NCBI GenBank assembly: GCA_003240625.1
Contig: QFMX01000006.1
Coordinates: 62,001 to 126,000 of the forward strand
DNA length: 64,000 bases
Direction: 5' to 3'
From: Sphingomonas taxi
GTDB lineage: Bacteria; Pseudomonadota; Alphaproteobacteria; Sphingomonadales; Sphingomonadaceae
The notes under the pieces are model-generated. The model saw only the letters and a list, made by a program, of their open reading frames with translations, had not been told where the DNA came from and searched no databases. The position numbers and the translations under genes were made by a program. Below, piece after piece: positions 17,026-27,087 of the stretch; positions within the stretch are counted from its first letter, which is position 1, and each line of letters starts with the position of its first letter.

Positions 17026-17149
17026 TCCTCCCCCGCCAGGGGGAGGTGGCAGGCTCTCGCCTGACGGAGGGGGAGGAAAGGTAAACGCCGGCTCCGTGTC
17101 CGCCCCCTCCGTCGCCTTTGGCGCCACCTCCCCCTGGCGGGGGAGGATC
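17026..17149. repeat. Palindromic intergenic repeat, family E (copy 1)
   Basis: The arms ATCCTCCCCCGCCAGGGGGA and TCCCCCTGGCGGGGGAGGAT are exact inverses at the outside. Inner inverted CTGACGGAGGGGG / CCCCCTCCGTC arms surround the centre. A second copy lies at 42336-42463. It separates convergent genes here. Confidence 0.88.
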
Positions 17150-17193
17150 GTAGCGAAGCCGAAACCGTGCGCGTCGATCGGCTGCAGTCAACC

Positions 17194-17661
17194 TCAGCGC
17201 CGCCCCGCAGCCACCGCGGCATCGCTCGCCAGCTTGTCCGCGCGCTCGTTCTCCGGGTGGCCGGCATGGCCCTTGACCCATTGCCATTCGATCTTGTGCC
17301 GCGCCACCGCCGCCAGCAGCGCGTGCCACAGTTCGGCGTTCTTCACCGGCTTCTTGTCGGCGGTCTTCCAGCCGTTGCGCTGCCAGCCCTTCACCCACTT
17401 GGTGAGGCCGTCCATCACGTATTTGCTGTCTGTGTACAGCGTCACCGCGCACGGCCGCGTCAGCACGTTGAGCGCCTCGATCGCCGCGGTCATCTCCATC
17501 CGGTTGTTGGTCGTGGGAGTCTCGCCACCCGACAATTCTTTCTCGTGCGCGCCCATGCGGATCACCGCACCCCAGCCGCCGGGGCCGGGATTGCCCTTGC
17601 ACGCGCCATCGGTGAAGATCTCGACCTTGGTCATGGTCGGGGCAGCTACGTCGTCAGTCAT
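17194..17661 (-). CDS. rnhA: Ribonuclease HI
   Basis: RNase HI cleaves the RNA strand of RNA-DNA hybrids, removing primers and R-loops. This 155-aa protein has the complete DEDD active site: D in [19 protein letters not shown] in [14 protein letters not shown] in TLYTDSKYV and D in [12 protein letters not shown]. The chosen ATG overlaps the thrB stop by four bases (ATGA), consistent with coupling; an internal ATG nine codons later matches other RNase HI starts. Confidence 0.95.
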   Translation of the reverse strand: MTDDVAAPTMTKVEIFTDGACKGNPGPGGWGAVIRMGAHEKELSGGETPTTNNRMEMTAAIEALNVLTRPCAVTLYTDSKYVMDGLTKWVKGWQRNGWKTADKKPVKNAELWHALLAAVARHKIEWQWVKGHAGHPENERADKLASDAAVAAGRR

Positions 17662-18608
17662 GCGAATAGATCGTCCTTGCGATACGCCTCGAACCGCCGC
17701 CAGTACGCCAGCGGGTCCTTGCGCGTCACCAGCGCATCCGCCGGCGTGTTGAGCCAATCCCACGCGCGCGTCGCCAGGAAGCGAAGGCACGCCCCCTGCG
17801 CCAGCACCGGTAGCGCCGCGCGCTCGGCCAAGGACAGCGGATGCCGATCGACATACCCGGCGACCAGCGCCTTGCCGACCCCGGCATCATAACCCTCGCC
17901 CTGCGCATCGAACGCCCAGGCGCTGTGCAGGATCGCCAGATCGTAGGCGCGGATATCGGTACACGCGAAATAGAAGTCGATCAGCCCGGTCACCCGGTCG
18001 CCGAGCATCAGCACGTTGTCGGGAAACAGGTCCGCGTGAATCACGCTGCGCGGCAGGTCGCTCGGCCACGCGGCGACGACCGCGTCCGCCGCCGCACTCA
18101 CCGTATCGAACAATCCCGGCTCGATCGCATCGAGATCGCGGCCACATTTCGCCAGCAAGGCGCGCCAACCGTCTGGCCCCAGCGTATTCGGCCGCACGCC
18201 ATCGAAGCCGGCCAGGCTGACGTGCATCGCCCCCATCGCGGCACCTGCCGCATACGCCTGCGCCTCGGTCGGATGCGACACCGACACCCCGGTCAGGAAC
18301 TCGATCAGGCACGCCGGCCGCCCGCAAAGCTCGTGGATCAGCGCACCGCTGCGATCGGGCAGCGCGCGCGGCACCGGGTTGCCGTCGACCGCGAGGTGGT
18401 CGAGCATGGCCATGAAAAACGGCAGATCGTCCGCCGACACGCGCTTTTCGTACAGCGTCAGAATGAATCGCCCGGTCGTCGTATCGACCAGGTAATTGCT
18501 GTTCTCCACCCCCTCGGCGATGCCCTTGGCCGAAACCAGTTCACCGTGATCGAACTTGGCGAGGAACGCGCTCAGCGCCTCCGCCGAAACCTGCGTGTAG
18601 ACCGCCAT
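17658..18608 (-). CDS. thrB: Homoserine kinase (ThrB, aminoglycoside phosphotransferase fold)
   Basis: This kinase phosphorylates L-homoserine in threonine biosynthesis. It is the type II enzyme related to aminoglycoside phosphotransferases rather than GHMP kinases. The 316-aa protein begins [19 protein letters not shown] and has GVENSNYLV near the nucleotide site. [13 protein letters not shown] carries the catalytic aspartate near residue 190, and [11 protein letters not shown] is the metal-binding segment. It starts one base after the ispH stop and overlaps rnhA, in the order ispH-thrB-rnhA common in alphaproteobacteria. Confidence 0.95.
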   Translation of the reverse strand: MAVYTQVSAEALSAFLAKFDHGELVSAKGIAEGVENSNYLVDTTTGRFILTLYEKRVSADDLPFFMAMLDHLAVDGNPVPRALPDRSGALIHELCGRPACLIEFLTGVSVSHPTEAQAYAAGAAMGAMHVSLAGFDGVRPNTLGPDGWRALLAKCGRDLDAIEPGLFDTVSAAADAVVAAWPSDLPRSVIHADLFPDNVLMLGDRVTGLIDFYFACTDIRAYDLAILHSAWAFDAQGEGYDAGVGKALVAGYVDRHPLSLAERAALPVLAQGACLRFLATRAWDWLNTPADALVTRKDPLAYWRRFEAYRKDDLFA

Positions 18609-18609
18609 G

Positions 18610-19566
18610 CTAGGCGGCCGCCTCCAGCCCGCGGGGCAGCTTGAACGCGATCGTCTCGCGGTTGGTCTCGACCTCGCGCTCGGTCACGGCATAGCGCTCC
18701 GACAGCCGATCGACGAGTTCGCGCACCAGCAGTTCCGGTGCGGACGCGCCCGCGGTGATCCCCAGTGTGGCGACGCCGGCGAGGAAGTCCCAATCGAGTT
18801 CGCTAGCGCGCTGGATCAGCATCGCCGGCGTACCCTCGCGCTCGGCGACCTCGACCAGTCGCACCGAGTTCGACGAGTTGGGTGCACCGATCACCAGCAC
18901 CGCATCGACGCTGTGCGCGATCGCCTTCACCGCGGTCTGGCGGTTCGACGTGGCGTAGCAGATGTCCTCGCCACGCGGCGGCAGCATCTGCGGAAAGCGG
19001 CGCTGCAACGTCGCCACCACCGCGGCGGTATCGTCGACCGACAGCGTCGTCTGCGTCAGGAAGGCGAGGTTCGACGGATCGGCCGGTGCGAACACCTCGG
19101 CGTCCTCTACCGTCTCGATCAGCGACATCGAGCCTTGCGGCACCTGTCCGAACGTACCAATCACTTCGGGATGCCCGGCATGGCCGATGAACACGATATG
19201 CCGCCCGGCCGCGACCAGCCGCTCGGCCTGGCGGTGGACCTTCGACACCAGGGGGCAGGTCGCGTCGAGATATTCCAACCCGCGCGATTCGGCATTGGCG
19301 GGCACCGATTTCGGTACGCCGTGCGCCGAGAACACGACCGGGGCGCCATCCGGCACCTCGTCCAGTTCCTCGACGAAGATCGCACCCTGCGCCTTCAGCG
19401 TGTCGACGACGAACTTGTTGTGGACGATCTCGTGGCGGACATAGACCGGGGCGCCATGCTTCTCGATCGCCAGTTCGACGATCCGGATGGCGCGGTCCAC
19501 GCCGGCGCAAAAGCCTCGGGGTGCTGCGATCAACAGTTCGAGCGGCGGCTTGTCGATTGGGCTCAT
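18610..19566 (-). CDS. ispH: 4-hydroxy-3-methylbut-2-enyl diphosphate reductase
   Basis: IspH is the last enzyme of the MEP isoprenoid pathway and uses a 4Fe-4S cluster to make IPP and DMAPP. The 318-aa protein contains all three cluster cysteines: [13 protein letters not shown] near residue 20, [12 protein letters not shown] near residue 103, and [12 protein letters not shown] near residue 202. HEIVHN and VFSAHGVP carry conserved active-site histidines. It is the promoter-proximal gene of the ispH-thrB-rnhA operon. Confidence 0.97.
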   Translation of the reverse strand: MSPIDKPPLELLIAAPRGFCAGVDRAIRIVELAIEKHGAPVYVRHEIVHNKFVVDTLKAQGAIFVEELDEVPDGAPVVFSAHGVPKSVPANAESRGLEYLDATCPLVSKVHRQAERLVAAGRHIVFIGHAGHPEVIGTFGQVPQGSMSLIETVEDAEVFAPADPSNLAFLTQTTLSVDDTAAVVATLQRRFPQMLPPRGEDICYATSNRQTAVKAIAHSVDAVLVIGAPNSSNSVRLVEVAEREGTPAMLIQRASELDWDFLAGVATLGITAGASAPELLVRELVDRLSERYAVTEREVETNRETIAFKLPRGLEAAA

Positions 19567-19688
19567 GATGCGTCAGCCTCTACGCGATTGCTTGCCTGGA
19601 CGATAGCCGGTTCCTATGGTGCGCCGCGACAGGGGCCGCTTGCGACACGCGGTGGCCCTTTCGCTCGTTCGAGAAGGTAAGCGTCGCC

Positions 19689-20327
19689 GTGAAAGCCCCT
19701 ATCCTAGCCGTTTCGGCGTGTGCGATCCTCCTGACCGGTTGCGCCGGCAAGGGCGAAATCGATGCGACCGGCGGCATTTCCGCGGTCCGTTCGGTCTGCC
19801 CGGCGGTCGCGATCCCGGCGGCGACCGGCGACATCACCTTGTTCAATCCAGCCACCAGCCGCGACCAGTCGGCGATCGACGTTGCCGCGCTGATGACCAA
19901 CGTCCGCTCGACCTGTGCCGACGCGACCGACCAGGTGGTCACCAGCGTGACCTTCGATATCCGCGCCCGCCGCAACCGTACCGAGGGTGCCCGCGACGTA
20001 ACCCTGCCATATTTCATTACGGTGGTCCGCGGCGGCACGGCCGTCGTCGCCAAGCGCATCGGTCGCGTCGCACTGCACTTCGAAGCGGGCCAGGCTCTCG
20101 CATCGGCTTCGGCAACCGCCTCGGCTACGGTGGCGCGCTCGGCCGCAACGCTTCCGGATGAGGTTCGCGAGAAGCTGACCCGCAAGCGCAAGCCCGGCGA
20201 TCAGGATGCAGCGGTCGATCCGCTGAGCACCCCGGAAGTACGCCAGGCCGTGCTGCGCGCCAGCTTCGAGGCGCTGGTCGGCTTCCAGCTCACCGACGAC
20301 CAGCTCAAGTATAACGCGACCCGCTAA
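19689..20327 (+). CDS. Hypothetical outer-membrane-type lipoprotein
   Basis: A 212-aa protein starting from GTG with signal peptide KAPILAVSACAILLTGC, whose cysteine is a lipobox. The mature part has a predicted beta-rich centre (VTSVTFDIRARRNRTEGARD, then YFITVVRGG), an Ala/Ser-rich helix (about residues 138-152) and a charged C-terminus. I do not recognise the family. It is transcribed away from ispH, 122 bases from it, and is convergent with the Dps-like gene. Confidence 0.75.
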   Translation: MKAPILAVSACAILLTGCAGKGEIDATGGISAVRSVCPAVAIPAATGDITLFNPATSRDQSAIDVAALMTNVRSTCADATDQVVTSVTFDIRARRNRTEGARDVTLPYFITVVRGGTAVVAKRIGRVALHFEAGQALASASATASATVARSAATLPDEVREKLTRKRKPGDQDAAVDPLSTPEVRQAVLRASFEALVGFQLTDDQLKYNATR

Positions 20328-20335
20328 TCGATAGT

Positions 20336-20358
20336 CCCTCTCCCCGCCGGGGAGAGGG
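20336..20358. terminator. Hairpin between convergent genes (family D core)
   Basis: CCCTCTCCCC and GGGGAGAGGG form a perfect ten-base stem with a three-base loop between two convergent genes. It could terminate transcription from either side. It also matches the core of the family D repeat seen in glyS and near 63.7 kb. Confidence 0.6.
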
Positions 20359-20379
20359 AAGGTCGCGCGTCCGGACCTC

Positions 20380-20988
20380 TTACTTGTCGTCGCGGACCAG
20401 TTCGGTCGCGGCGAGATGCTCCGCCAGGAACCACACCTGCGGTTCGTGCGTGCGGATGATGTTGCTCACCAGCAGGTCGTTGGTGCCGTCGTCGCCCGAC
20501 TCGTCCGCGGCCTGCGCACCTTCATGAGCCTGGCGCAGGATGATCTCATGCGCCTCGAGCAGGCGGGCAAGCTGGGTCGGGACGTCTTCGCGGCCCTTGG
20601 GCGGGCGGGGGATCGTCGTCATCTCGGCGACGTCATGCGCCATCGCGATCGATATGCCGCCTAGCGCCATGATCCGCTCGGCGACGAGATCGACGAGCGC
20701 GGCCTGCTCCTCGTAATGCTTGTCGAGCAGAAGGTGCAGCTGATAGAAAGTCGCACCCGACATCTGCCAGTGATGCTTCTTGTACATGTCGCGGATCGTC
20801 ATCGTGTCCGCGAGCACCTGGTTCAGCGTCGCGACGCTCTGTGCGCGGGCATTATCCTCTAGCGCGATCGGCAGGCGCTTGAGTGTGCCGTAGGGCTGGA
20901 TTTCACGATACTCGACCTTGTACTGCGGCTGTGCTTCGACCGATACGCTGGTGTCGACCTTGGCCAGTTTTGCGGGTTTTTTCGCCAT
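20380..20988 (-). CDS. Dps-like ferritin-family DNA-binding stress protein
   Basis: Dps proteins form 12-mers that store iron, detoxify peroxide and compact DNA. The 202-aa protein has a Lys-rich N-terminal tail (AKKPAKLAKVD), which could bind DNA. The Dps ferroxidase region follows: YKKHHWQMSGATFYQLHLLL, then DKHYEEQAALVDLVAERI, with the conserved His, Asp and Glu. The start was set at the ATG with AGGAA upstream; an upstream in-frame ATG lacks a site. It is a little longer than typical Dps because of the N-terminal tail. Confidence 0.88.
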   Translation of the reverse strand: MAKKPAKLAKVDTSVSVEAQPQYKVEYREIQPYGTLKRLPIALEDNARAQSVATLNQVLADTMTIRDMYKKHHWQMSGATFYQLHLLLDKHYEEQAALVDLVAERIMALGGISIAMAHDVAEMTTIPRPPKGREDVPTQLARLLEAHEIILRQAHEGAQAADESGDDGTNDLLVSNIIRTHEPQVWFLAEHLAATELVRDDK

Positions 20989-21153
20989 CGGGAATTCCTG
21001 TCTGTTCGGTTGAACTCGACAGGCATAACGCATGACCGGTCGGATCGACAGCGGACGAAATCATCGCTTACGGTGATCGACACGGCCGACCTGCTCTTGA
21101 CGGGAGAGCCCCAGCGAAGGAAGCGGGCGCCAGCAACGCGTTGGGAGTTCAGG

Positions 21154-22068
21154 ATGACGGAAGCACCTCTGGTCGCAGGGATCGAACTCGGCGGGACAAA
21201 ATGCATTTGCATTCTTGCGCGCGGGCCCGACCAGATCGAGGAAACAGTGCGTATCCCGACCACGCGGCCCGACGAGACGCTGGCCGCGATCGAGGCGGTG
21301 CTGGATCGGTGGAGCGGGTTCGTCGCGATCGGTATCGCCAGTTTCGGGCCGGTGTCGATCGATCGCCACTCGCACGACTACGGCCATATCACGACGACGC
21401 CGAAGCCGGGCTGGGCAGGGACCGACATCGCCGGACGGTTGCAGCGGCGCTACGGCGTGCCGGCCGGGTTCCACAGCGACGTCGTCGGTGCGGCGCTGGC
21501 CGAGGCGCGATGGGGCGCTGCGAAAGGCTTGCCGGATATCGCCTATGTCACGGTCGGCACCGGCGTTGGCGCCGGCATGATCGCGAACAATCGCCCGGTC
21601 GACGGGCTGACGCATTCCGAACTCGGTCATATCCGCCCCGCACGGTTTCAGGGCGATGAATGGGTCGGCAACTGCCCGTTCCACGGCGCCTGCATCGAGG
21701 GTCTCGTCGCGGGTCCCGCGATCGCGGCGCGGATCGGCCACCCCGCCGACGAGGCCCCCGCCGAGCATCCGGTCTGGGACAGCGTCGCCGATGCGCTCGG
21801 CCAACTTTGCCATACGCTCGTCCTCACCGGCATCCCGCGCCGGATCGTCATGGGCGGCGGCGTCATGGGCGCGTCGCACCTGTTTCCGCGTGTGCGCGCG
21901 GCGATGACCCGCAGCCTCGGCGGCTATATCACGCTGCCGGAGGTGGCGCTGACCGACACGTTCATCGTCCCGCCGGCGCTCGGCAACAATGCCGGGCCTC
22001 TGGGCGCGATCGTGCTGGGTGCTCAAGCACTTGGCCATCAATTGGAAACATCGTTTACGGCGTCTTAA
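21154..22068 (+). CDS. ROK-family sugar kinase (fructokinase-like)
   Basis: This 304-aa protein is a repressor/ORF/kinase-family sugar kinase without a DNA-binding domain. It has the ATP motif GIELGGTKC at the N-terminus, TVGTGVGAGMI near residue 135, the HSELGHI segment with the substrate-binding residues, and a zinc-type cluster (GNCPFHGACIEGL). The substrate is probably fructose or another hexose, from resemblance to short fructokinases; glucose cannot be excluded. The ATG is preceded by GGGAG at good spacing. Confidence 0.87.
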   Translation: MTEAPLVAGIELGGTKCICILARGPDQIEETVRIPTTRPDETLAAIEAVLDRWSGFVAIGIASFGPVSIDRHSHDYGHITTTPKPGWAGTDIAGRLQRRYGVPAGFHSDVVGAALAEARWGAAKGLPDIAYVTVGTGVGAGMIANNRPVDGLTHSELGHIRPARFQGDEWVGNCPFHGACIEGLVAGPAIAARIGHPADEAPAEHPVWDSVADALGQLCHTLVLTGIPRRIVMGGGVMGASHLFPRVRAAMTRSLGGYITLPEVALTDTFIVPPALGNNAGPLGAIVLGAQALGHQLETSFTAS

Positions 22069-22159
22069 CCGTATCTGGTTACCCCTCGATAGCGAGAGTG
22101 AGGGGCAGGATACGCCATCGCCGGACGGCGACGGTCTTTCCCAACGAGGAGCGGTTTCG

Positions 22160-24106
22160 ATGCGCATTCTGATCGTGGACGACGAACCGGCGATGCACGA
22201 CAGCTACCGGCGCAGCTTCGCCGGTCCGCGGTCGAGCGGCGGCGAGGCGTTGGACGCGATGGCCGCCGAACTGTTCGGTAACGACGCGCTCGGGGACGAA
22301 GCCCTCGCCGGCCCAGCTGCCAACGCTGCCGACGCCGCGGTGTTCGCGTTGACCTATTGCGACCAGGGACTCGACGCGGTTGCCGCGGTCGAGCGTGCGC
22401 TCGCCGAGGGGGCGCCGTTCGCGGTCGCGTTCATCGACGTGCGGATGCCGCCCGGGATCGATGGTCGCGAGACCGCCAGGCGCATCCGTGCGCTCGATCC
22501 CGAGATCAACCTCGTCATCGTCACCGGGTTCTCTGACTTCTCGCCGATCGAGATCAGCAAGGTCGCCGGCCCCGCGGACAAGATCTTCTACATCGCCAAG
22601 CCGTTCGAGGTCGCCGAGATCCTGCAGACCGCGACCGCGCTCGCCCAGCGCTGGCAGAACGATCGCGATCTGGCCGCGGCGCGCGATCTGCTCGCGGCCC
22701 AGGTGCTGCAGCTCGAGGAGCAGGCCGCCGAACTGGCCGCGAACGAAAGCCGCGCGATCCACCTCGCGATGCACGATTCGCTGACCGACGCGCCCAACCG
22801 GCTCGCCTTCCTGCGTGCGCTGGCCGCCCGCACGCGGAGCGAAGGGCTGTTCGCGACGGTCATGATCGATCTCGATCGGTTCAAGCTGGTCAACGATACG
22901 CTCGGGCATCTCGCGGGCGACGCGCTGATCCGCGAGATCTGTGCGATCCTCAACCGCTCGACCCCCGACGGCGCTCTCGTCGCGCGGCTCGGCGGCGACG
23001 AATTCGGCATCCTGTTCGACACGTCGAGCGAGGCGGCGGCGGTGATGGCGTGCGAACTGATCATCGCGGCGTGCTCGGTCACCCTCCAGGTGTTCGGCAA
23101 TTCGGTGCAGGGCGGCGCGTCGGCCGGCGTCGTCGTGACGGCTGGAGCGAAAGCTGGAACGGTGACCGGGGGCAGCGATCCGGTCGACGTCATCCGCCGC
23201 TCCGATCTCGCCCTCAACGACGCCAAGCGCGGCGGCCGCGGCATCGTCCGGCTGTTCGACGAGAGCATGGACGAGGGCATCCGCTTTCGCCGGCGTGTCG
23301 AGGGCGGCTTGAGCCAGGCGATCGCCAGGGGCGAGCTGAGCCTCGCCTATCAGCCGATCGTCTCGCGCGATGCGATCGAGGTGGTCGGGTTCGAGGCGCT
23401 GGTGCGCTGGAATACCAGCGAATACGGGCTGATGAGCCCCGCGACGTTCATCCCGATCGCGGAGGAATCGAACCTCATCCACGAACTCGGCGACTGGGTG
23501 TTGCACGAGGCGCTCGACGTTCTGAAGCAATGGCCCGGCCAATATGTCTCGGTGAATTTTTCCCCGCGCCAGTTTCGCCGCCATAATTTCGTCGGGCACA
23601 TCATGAAAAGCGTCCAGCGCGCCGGCATCGCGCCCGCGCGGCTCCAGATCGAGATCACCGAGACCGCGATCTTCGACGATGCCGAGCGTGCGGCCGAGAC
23701 TCTCTACAAGCTGCGGCAGATGGGCTTCCGGATCGCGCTCGACGATTTCGGCACGGGCTATTCGAGCCTCTACAACATCCGCAAGTTCGCGCTCGATTGT
23801 CTCAAGATCGACAAGTCGTTCATCGACGGCATGGGCCGCGAACGCGAAAGCGCGGCGATCGTCCATTCGATCATCCATCTCGGCCGTGCGCTCGGGCTCG
23901 GAGTGATCGCCGAGGGTGTCGAGACCGAAGCCCAGGTCCAGGCGCTGCGGCTGGCAGGGGCGAGTCACCTCCAGGGATATTATTTCTCCCGACCGGTCGG
24001 CGCGGCGGACGCGTTGGCGATGGCGCAGGGGCGTACGCTCAGCGGCAAGGACGATGTCTCCACGGACGATCCGGCAACCCGGCAGACGTTCGGGCTACGC
24101 AGCTGA
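22160..24106 (+). CDS. Receiver-GGDEF-EAL response regulator (cyclic-di-GMP turnover)
   Basis: The 648-aa protein combines a receiver domain (residues about 1-155, with VDDEP at the N-terminus and the phospho-acceptor in FIDVRMPPGIDG), a GGDEF domain with intact RLGGDEFG near residue 276, and an EAL domain starting FEALVRW near residue 411, with IEITETAIFDD and LDDFGTGYSSL. Both catalytic motifs look intact, so it could make or degrade cyclic di-GMP. A long helix near residues 165-195 links the receiver to the output domains. GAGGA precedes the ATG. Its stop overlaps the next gene (TGATG), which encodes a likely cognate histidine kinase. Confidence 0.94.
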   Translation: MRILIVDDEPAMHDSYRRSFAGPRSSGGEALDAMAAELFGNDALGDEALAGPAANAADAAVFALTYCDQGLDAVAAVERALAEGAPFAVAFIDVRMPPGIDGRETARRIRALDPEINLVIVTGFSDFSPIEISKVAGPADKIFYIAKPFEVAEILQTATALAQRWQNDRDLAAARDLLAAQVLQLEEQAAELAANESRAIHLAMHDSLTDAPNRLAFLRALAARTRSEGLFATVMIDLDRFKLVNDTLGHLAGDALIREICAILNRSTPDGALVARLGGDEFGILFDTSSEAAAVMACELIIAACSVTLQVFGNSVQGGASAGVVVTAGAKAGTVTGGSDPVDVIRRSDLALNDAKRGGRGIVRLFDESMDEGIRFRRRVEGGLSQAIARGELSLAYQPIVSRDAIEVVGFEALVRWNTSEYGLMSPATFIPIAEESNLIHELGDWVLHEALDVLKQWPGQYVSVNFSPRQFRRHNFVGHIMKSVQRAGIAPARLQIEITETAIFDDAERAAETLYKLRQMGFRIALDDFGTGYSSLYNIRKFALDCLKIDKSFIDGMGRERESAAIVHSIIHLGRALGLGVIAEGVETEAQVQALRLAGASHLQGYYFSRPVGAADALAMAQGRTLSGKDDVSTDDPATRQTFGLRS

Positions 24107-25989
24107 TGCCGGCCGCGGGGATGGGCCGGTTGCCGCCGCCGTTCGGACGACAGTTCGGCCGGATGCGCACCCCATCGTCGCTCGGTGGCAAGCTGATCCT
24201 GATCATGACCGCGGTCGGGGTGGTCGCGACGATCGGGATCACGCTGCTGCTCGCCGCCGTCATTACCCCGAGCTTCGCCACGCTGGAGGACAAGGCGATC
24301 GCCGCGCATGTCGAGCGCACGCGTGCGGCATTGTCCGACTATGCGGCCGACATCGAAAGCGCGGCGCGCGATTATGGCGACGGGAACGACGGCTATTCGT
24401 ATCTGGCGCAGCCCGATGCGGCGTACGAACGCGAGAGTCTCTCGGCGCGTGCCATGAGCAATATCGGCGTCGACGGCATGGCGTATGTGATGTCCGAGGG
24501 CCGCGTCGTCCTCGCGCGCTGGCGCGATCCGGTGACCGGCACGGACCGGCCCGGCATGAAGGCACAACTGATCGCTACCCTCGGCCGTACCGACATCGCG
24601 AAGGCGCTCCGCGAGCGAAGATCGGGACGCTTCTATGCGCGGGTGGGAGACGGCGTCGCGGCGATCGGCGTGGCGCAGGTGCGCCGCTCCGATGGCAGCG
24701 GTGGCGCGCGAGGCTATGTGGTGCTGGTCCGGGTCGTCACCTCACGACAGATGTCCGAGCGACTCAATCGCGATGCGCGGATCGACCTGACGCCGAGCGG
24801 CGATCGGTATTCGGTGACGGCGAGCCCGTCGAAGCTGATGATCGCGGTCCCGATCCTCGGTGCGGACGGCCACGCGGTCGCAACCACGCGGCTGAGGATT
24901 TCGCGCGACGTATCGCTGCTCGGGCGACGCGTGCTGCTGCTCGCGGTTGCCGGCTCGACCGTTTTGCTGCTGCTGGTGCTTGTCGTCCTGCGGCGGATGA
25001 TCGCGCGGCTGGTGCTGCGCCCGCTGCATCGGGTCGAGAGCCATATGCAACGCGTCCGCGTATCGGGCTCGCTCGCGCTGCTCGAAGAGGACGATCGGCG
25101 CGACGAGATCGGCTCGCTCGGACGCAGCTTCAATGCGATGCTGCGCCAGTTGAAGGACTTGCGCGAACAGATCGAGGTGCAGTCGTTCGATCTCGGCCGC
25201 AGCGAAAGCGCGGTCGCGGTCATGCACAACGTGCGCAATGCACTGAACCCGATCAGCACGATCCTCAGCCAGGGGATCGCACAGGCCCCGCCGGTCGACC
25301 GCGCGCCGATCGACCGCGCCATCGCCGAACTCGCGCGCAGCGACCTCCCCGAGGCGCGCCGCGAGAAACTGGCCGTTTTCGTTGCTGCGGCGATCGAGGC
25401 GGAGGCCACCAACCGCGAGGCGACCCGGCGCGAACTTGTGATCGGGCGCGAGGCGATGGCGCATGTGCTGGAAATCATCGGCCAGCAACAGCGGGCCGCG
25501 CACGAGCGTCCGGCGCTGGAGGTGTGTGACGTCAGCGATATCATCGCGCGCAATGCGACGATCGCGCGCTATTCCCAGGGCGCGTCGATCGCGTTCAGCT
25601 TTCCGGCGGGGCCCAATCTCGTGATGGCGAGCCGCGTGATCCTGAGCCAGGTGATTGGCAACCTGTTCGGCAACGCGGTCGAATCGATCGAGGCGCGGGG
25701 CACCGGCAGCGGGTCGATCACGGCGACGATCACGCAGTCGGGAGACCGGGTGACGATCCATATCCGCGACGACGGCGAAGGCTTCCCGCCCGATGTCGCA
25801 GGAACCTTGTTCCAACGCGGATTCTCGACGCGCGCGCACAAGTCGGGCGGACTGGGGCTGCATTGGTGCGCGAACTCGGTGAACGCGATGCAGGGCTCGC
25901 TGCGGCTGGAAAGCGACGGGCCGGGACTGGGCGCTGTCGCGATCCTGACGTTGCAAGCAGGCAAGCCGGCCGTCCCGAACGCCGCATAG
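24106..25989 (+). CDS. Membrane sensor histidine kinase with periplasmic CHASE4-like domain
   Basis: The 627-aa kinase has a membrane helix near residues 28-50, a periplasmic sensor of about 220 residues resembling CHASE4 (AARDYGDGNDGYSYL), and a second helix near residues 270-300. A HAMP segment (VLRPLHRVESHM) and a C-terminal ATPase domain (VIGNLFGNAVESIEA, DDGEGFPPDV, SGGLGLHW) follow. The phospho-acceptor region reads VMHNVRNALNPI rather than the usual HELRTPL. It begins on the last base of the response regulator stop, so the two are translated together. Upstream repeats of frame are open but lack a start. The stimulus is unknown. Confidence 0.9.
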   Translation: MPAAGMGRLPPPFGRQFGRMRTPSSLGGKLILIMTAVGVVATIGITLLLAAVITPSFATLEDKAIAAHVERTRAALSDYAADIESAARDYGDGNDGYSYLAQPDAAYERESLSARAMSNIGVDGMAYVMSEGRVVLARWRDPVTGTDRPGMKAQLIATLGRTDIAKALRERRSGRFYARVGDGVAAIGVAQVRRSDGSGGARGYVVLVRVVTSRQMSERLNRDARIDLTPSGDRYSVTASPSKLMIAVPILGADGHAVATTRLRISRDVSLLGRRVLLLAVAGSTVLLLLVLVVLRRMIARLVLRPLHRVESHMQRVRVSGSLALLEEDDRRDEIGSLGRSFNAMLRQLKDLREQIEVQSFDLGRSESAVAVMHNVRNALNPISTILSQGIAQAPPVDRAPIDRAIAELARSDLPEARREKLAVFVAAAIEAEATNREATRRELVIGREAMAHVLEIIGQQQRAAHERPALEVCDVSDIIARNATIARYSQGASIAFSFPAGPNLVMASRVILSQVIGNLFGNAVESIEARGTGSGSITATITQSGDRVTIHIRDDGEGFPPDVAGTLFQRGFSTRAHKSGGLGLHWCANSVNAMQGSLRLESDGPGLGAVAILTLQAGKPAVPNAA

Positions 25990-26004
25990 GGTCCTGATTA
26001 CCGG

Positions 26005-27087
26005 TCACAGCAAGCTCGGCTGAACCTCCTCCTCGTCGCCCATGATCCCGGACAGCGTCAGGCCGAGCAGTCGAACCCCGTCCGGCACGGGCAGTTGTGC
26101 CATCAGCAATTCCAGCCCGGCCTCCAGAAATGCCGCCTTGTCCGTCACCGCCGATACCGAAGACCGGGCGCGCGTGATCGTGCGGAAATCGGCATGGCGC
26201 AGCTTCAACGTGATCGTCCGCCCGCGCGTGCCGTGTCGTTCGATCCGGACCCATGCCGCATCCGCCACCCGCTGCAGGGCAGCACGCAAGTCCTCGGCAG
26301 TGGTCAGGTTCGTCTCGAATGTCCGCTCCGCCCCGACCGATTTCGCCGCGCGATTGACCCGCACCGGGCGATCGTCGATCCCGCGCGCCGCCCTGTAGAG
26401 ATACTCCGCGTAGCTGCCGAAATGCGCCTGAAGGAAGGCGAGGGTTTGCGCATACAGGTCGGCGCCGGTGAGGATGCCGAGCCGTTCCATCTTCTGTGCG
26501 GTCACCGGCCCGACGCCGTGGAAGCGCTTGACCGGCAAGGATTGCACGAACGCTGCGCCACGCTTCGGCGTGATGATGCAGATCCCGTCGGGCTTGTTCT
26601 GGTCCGACGCGAGCTTGGCGATGAACTTGTTGTAGCTGACCCCGGCGGATGCGGTGAGGCCGGTATCCGCCTTGATCCTGGCGCGGATTTCCTCCGCGAT
26701 CGCCGCCGCCGTGCCGAGACCGCGAATATCCTCGGTGACGTCGAGATAGGCTTCGTCGAGCGACAACGGCTCGATCAGGTCGGTATAGTCGGCGAAGATC
26801 GTGCGGATCCGGTCGGACACCTCGCGGTACACGTCGAACCGCGGCGGCACGAACACCAGGTCGGGGCAGCGTCGGATCGCGGTCACCGACGGCATCGCGC
26901 TGCGCACCCCGAACGCCCGCGCCTCGTAGCTCGCCGCCGCCACCACGCCGCGGGCGCGCGACCCGCCGACCGCCACCGGCCTGCCCCTGAGCGTCGGATC
27001 GTCGCGCTGCTCGACCGAAGCGTAGAAGGCATCCATGTCGACATGGATCACCTTGCGCTGGGCGGGAGGCTGGGTAGGAGGAAGCAT
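26005..27087 (-). CDS. dinB: DNA polymerase IV (Y-family translesion polymerase)
   Basis: This 360-aa protein is a Y-family polymerase that bypasses damaged template bases. The first catalytic acidic residues lie in VIHVDMDAFYASVEQ near residue 17, and the second pair in PLSLDEAYLDV near residue 107. KFIAKLASDQNKPDG and the helix-hairpin-helix segment VKRFHGVGPVTAQKM follow. The little-finger domain continues to about residue 345. It is convergent with the histidine kinase gene and divergent from a phospholipase D. No LexA-type box was found in the 99-base upstream spacer. Confidence 0.95.
   Translation of the reverse strand: MLPPTQPPAQRKVIHVDMDAFYASVEQRDDPTLRGRPVAVGGSRARGVVAAASYEARAFGVRSAMPSVTAIRRCPDLVFVPPRFDVYREVSDRIRTIFADYTDLIEPLSLDEAYLDVTEDIRGLGTAAAIAEEIRARIKADTGLTASAGVSYNKFIAKLASDQNKPDGICIITPKRGAAFVQSLPVKRFHGVGPVTAQKMERLGILTGADLYAQTLAFLQAHFGSYAEYLYRAARGIDDRPVRVNRAAKSVGAERTFETNLTTAEDLRAALQRVADAAWVRIERHGTRGRTITLKLRHADFRTITRARSSVSAVTDKAAFLEAGLELLMAQLPVPDGVRLLGLTLSGIMGDEEEVQPSLL

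Noticed and set aside
22079..23968. Long minus-strand frame opposite the GGDEF-EAL gene
   Set aside because: No motif, charged low-complexity composition, and the sense gene has intact catalytic motifs.
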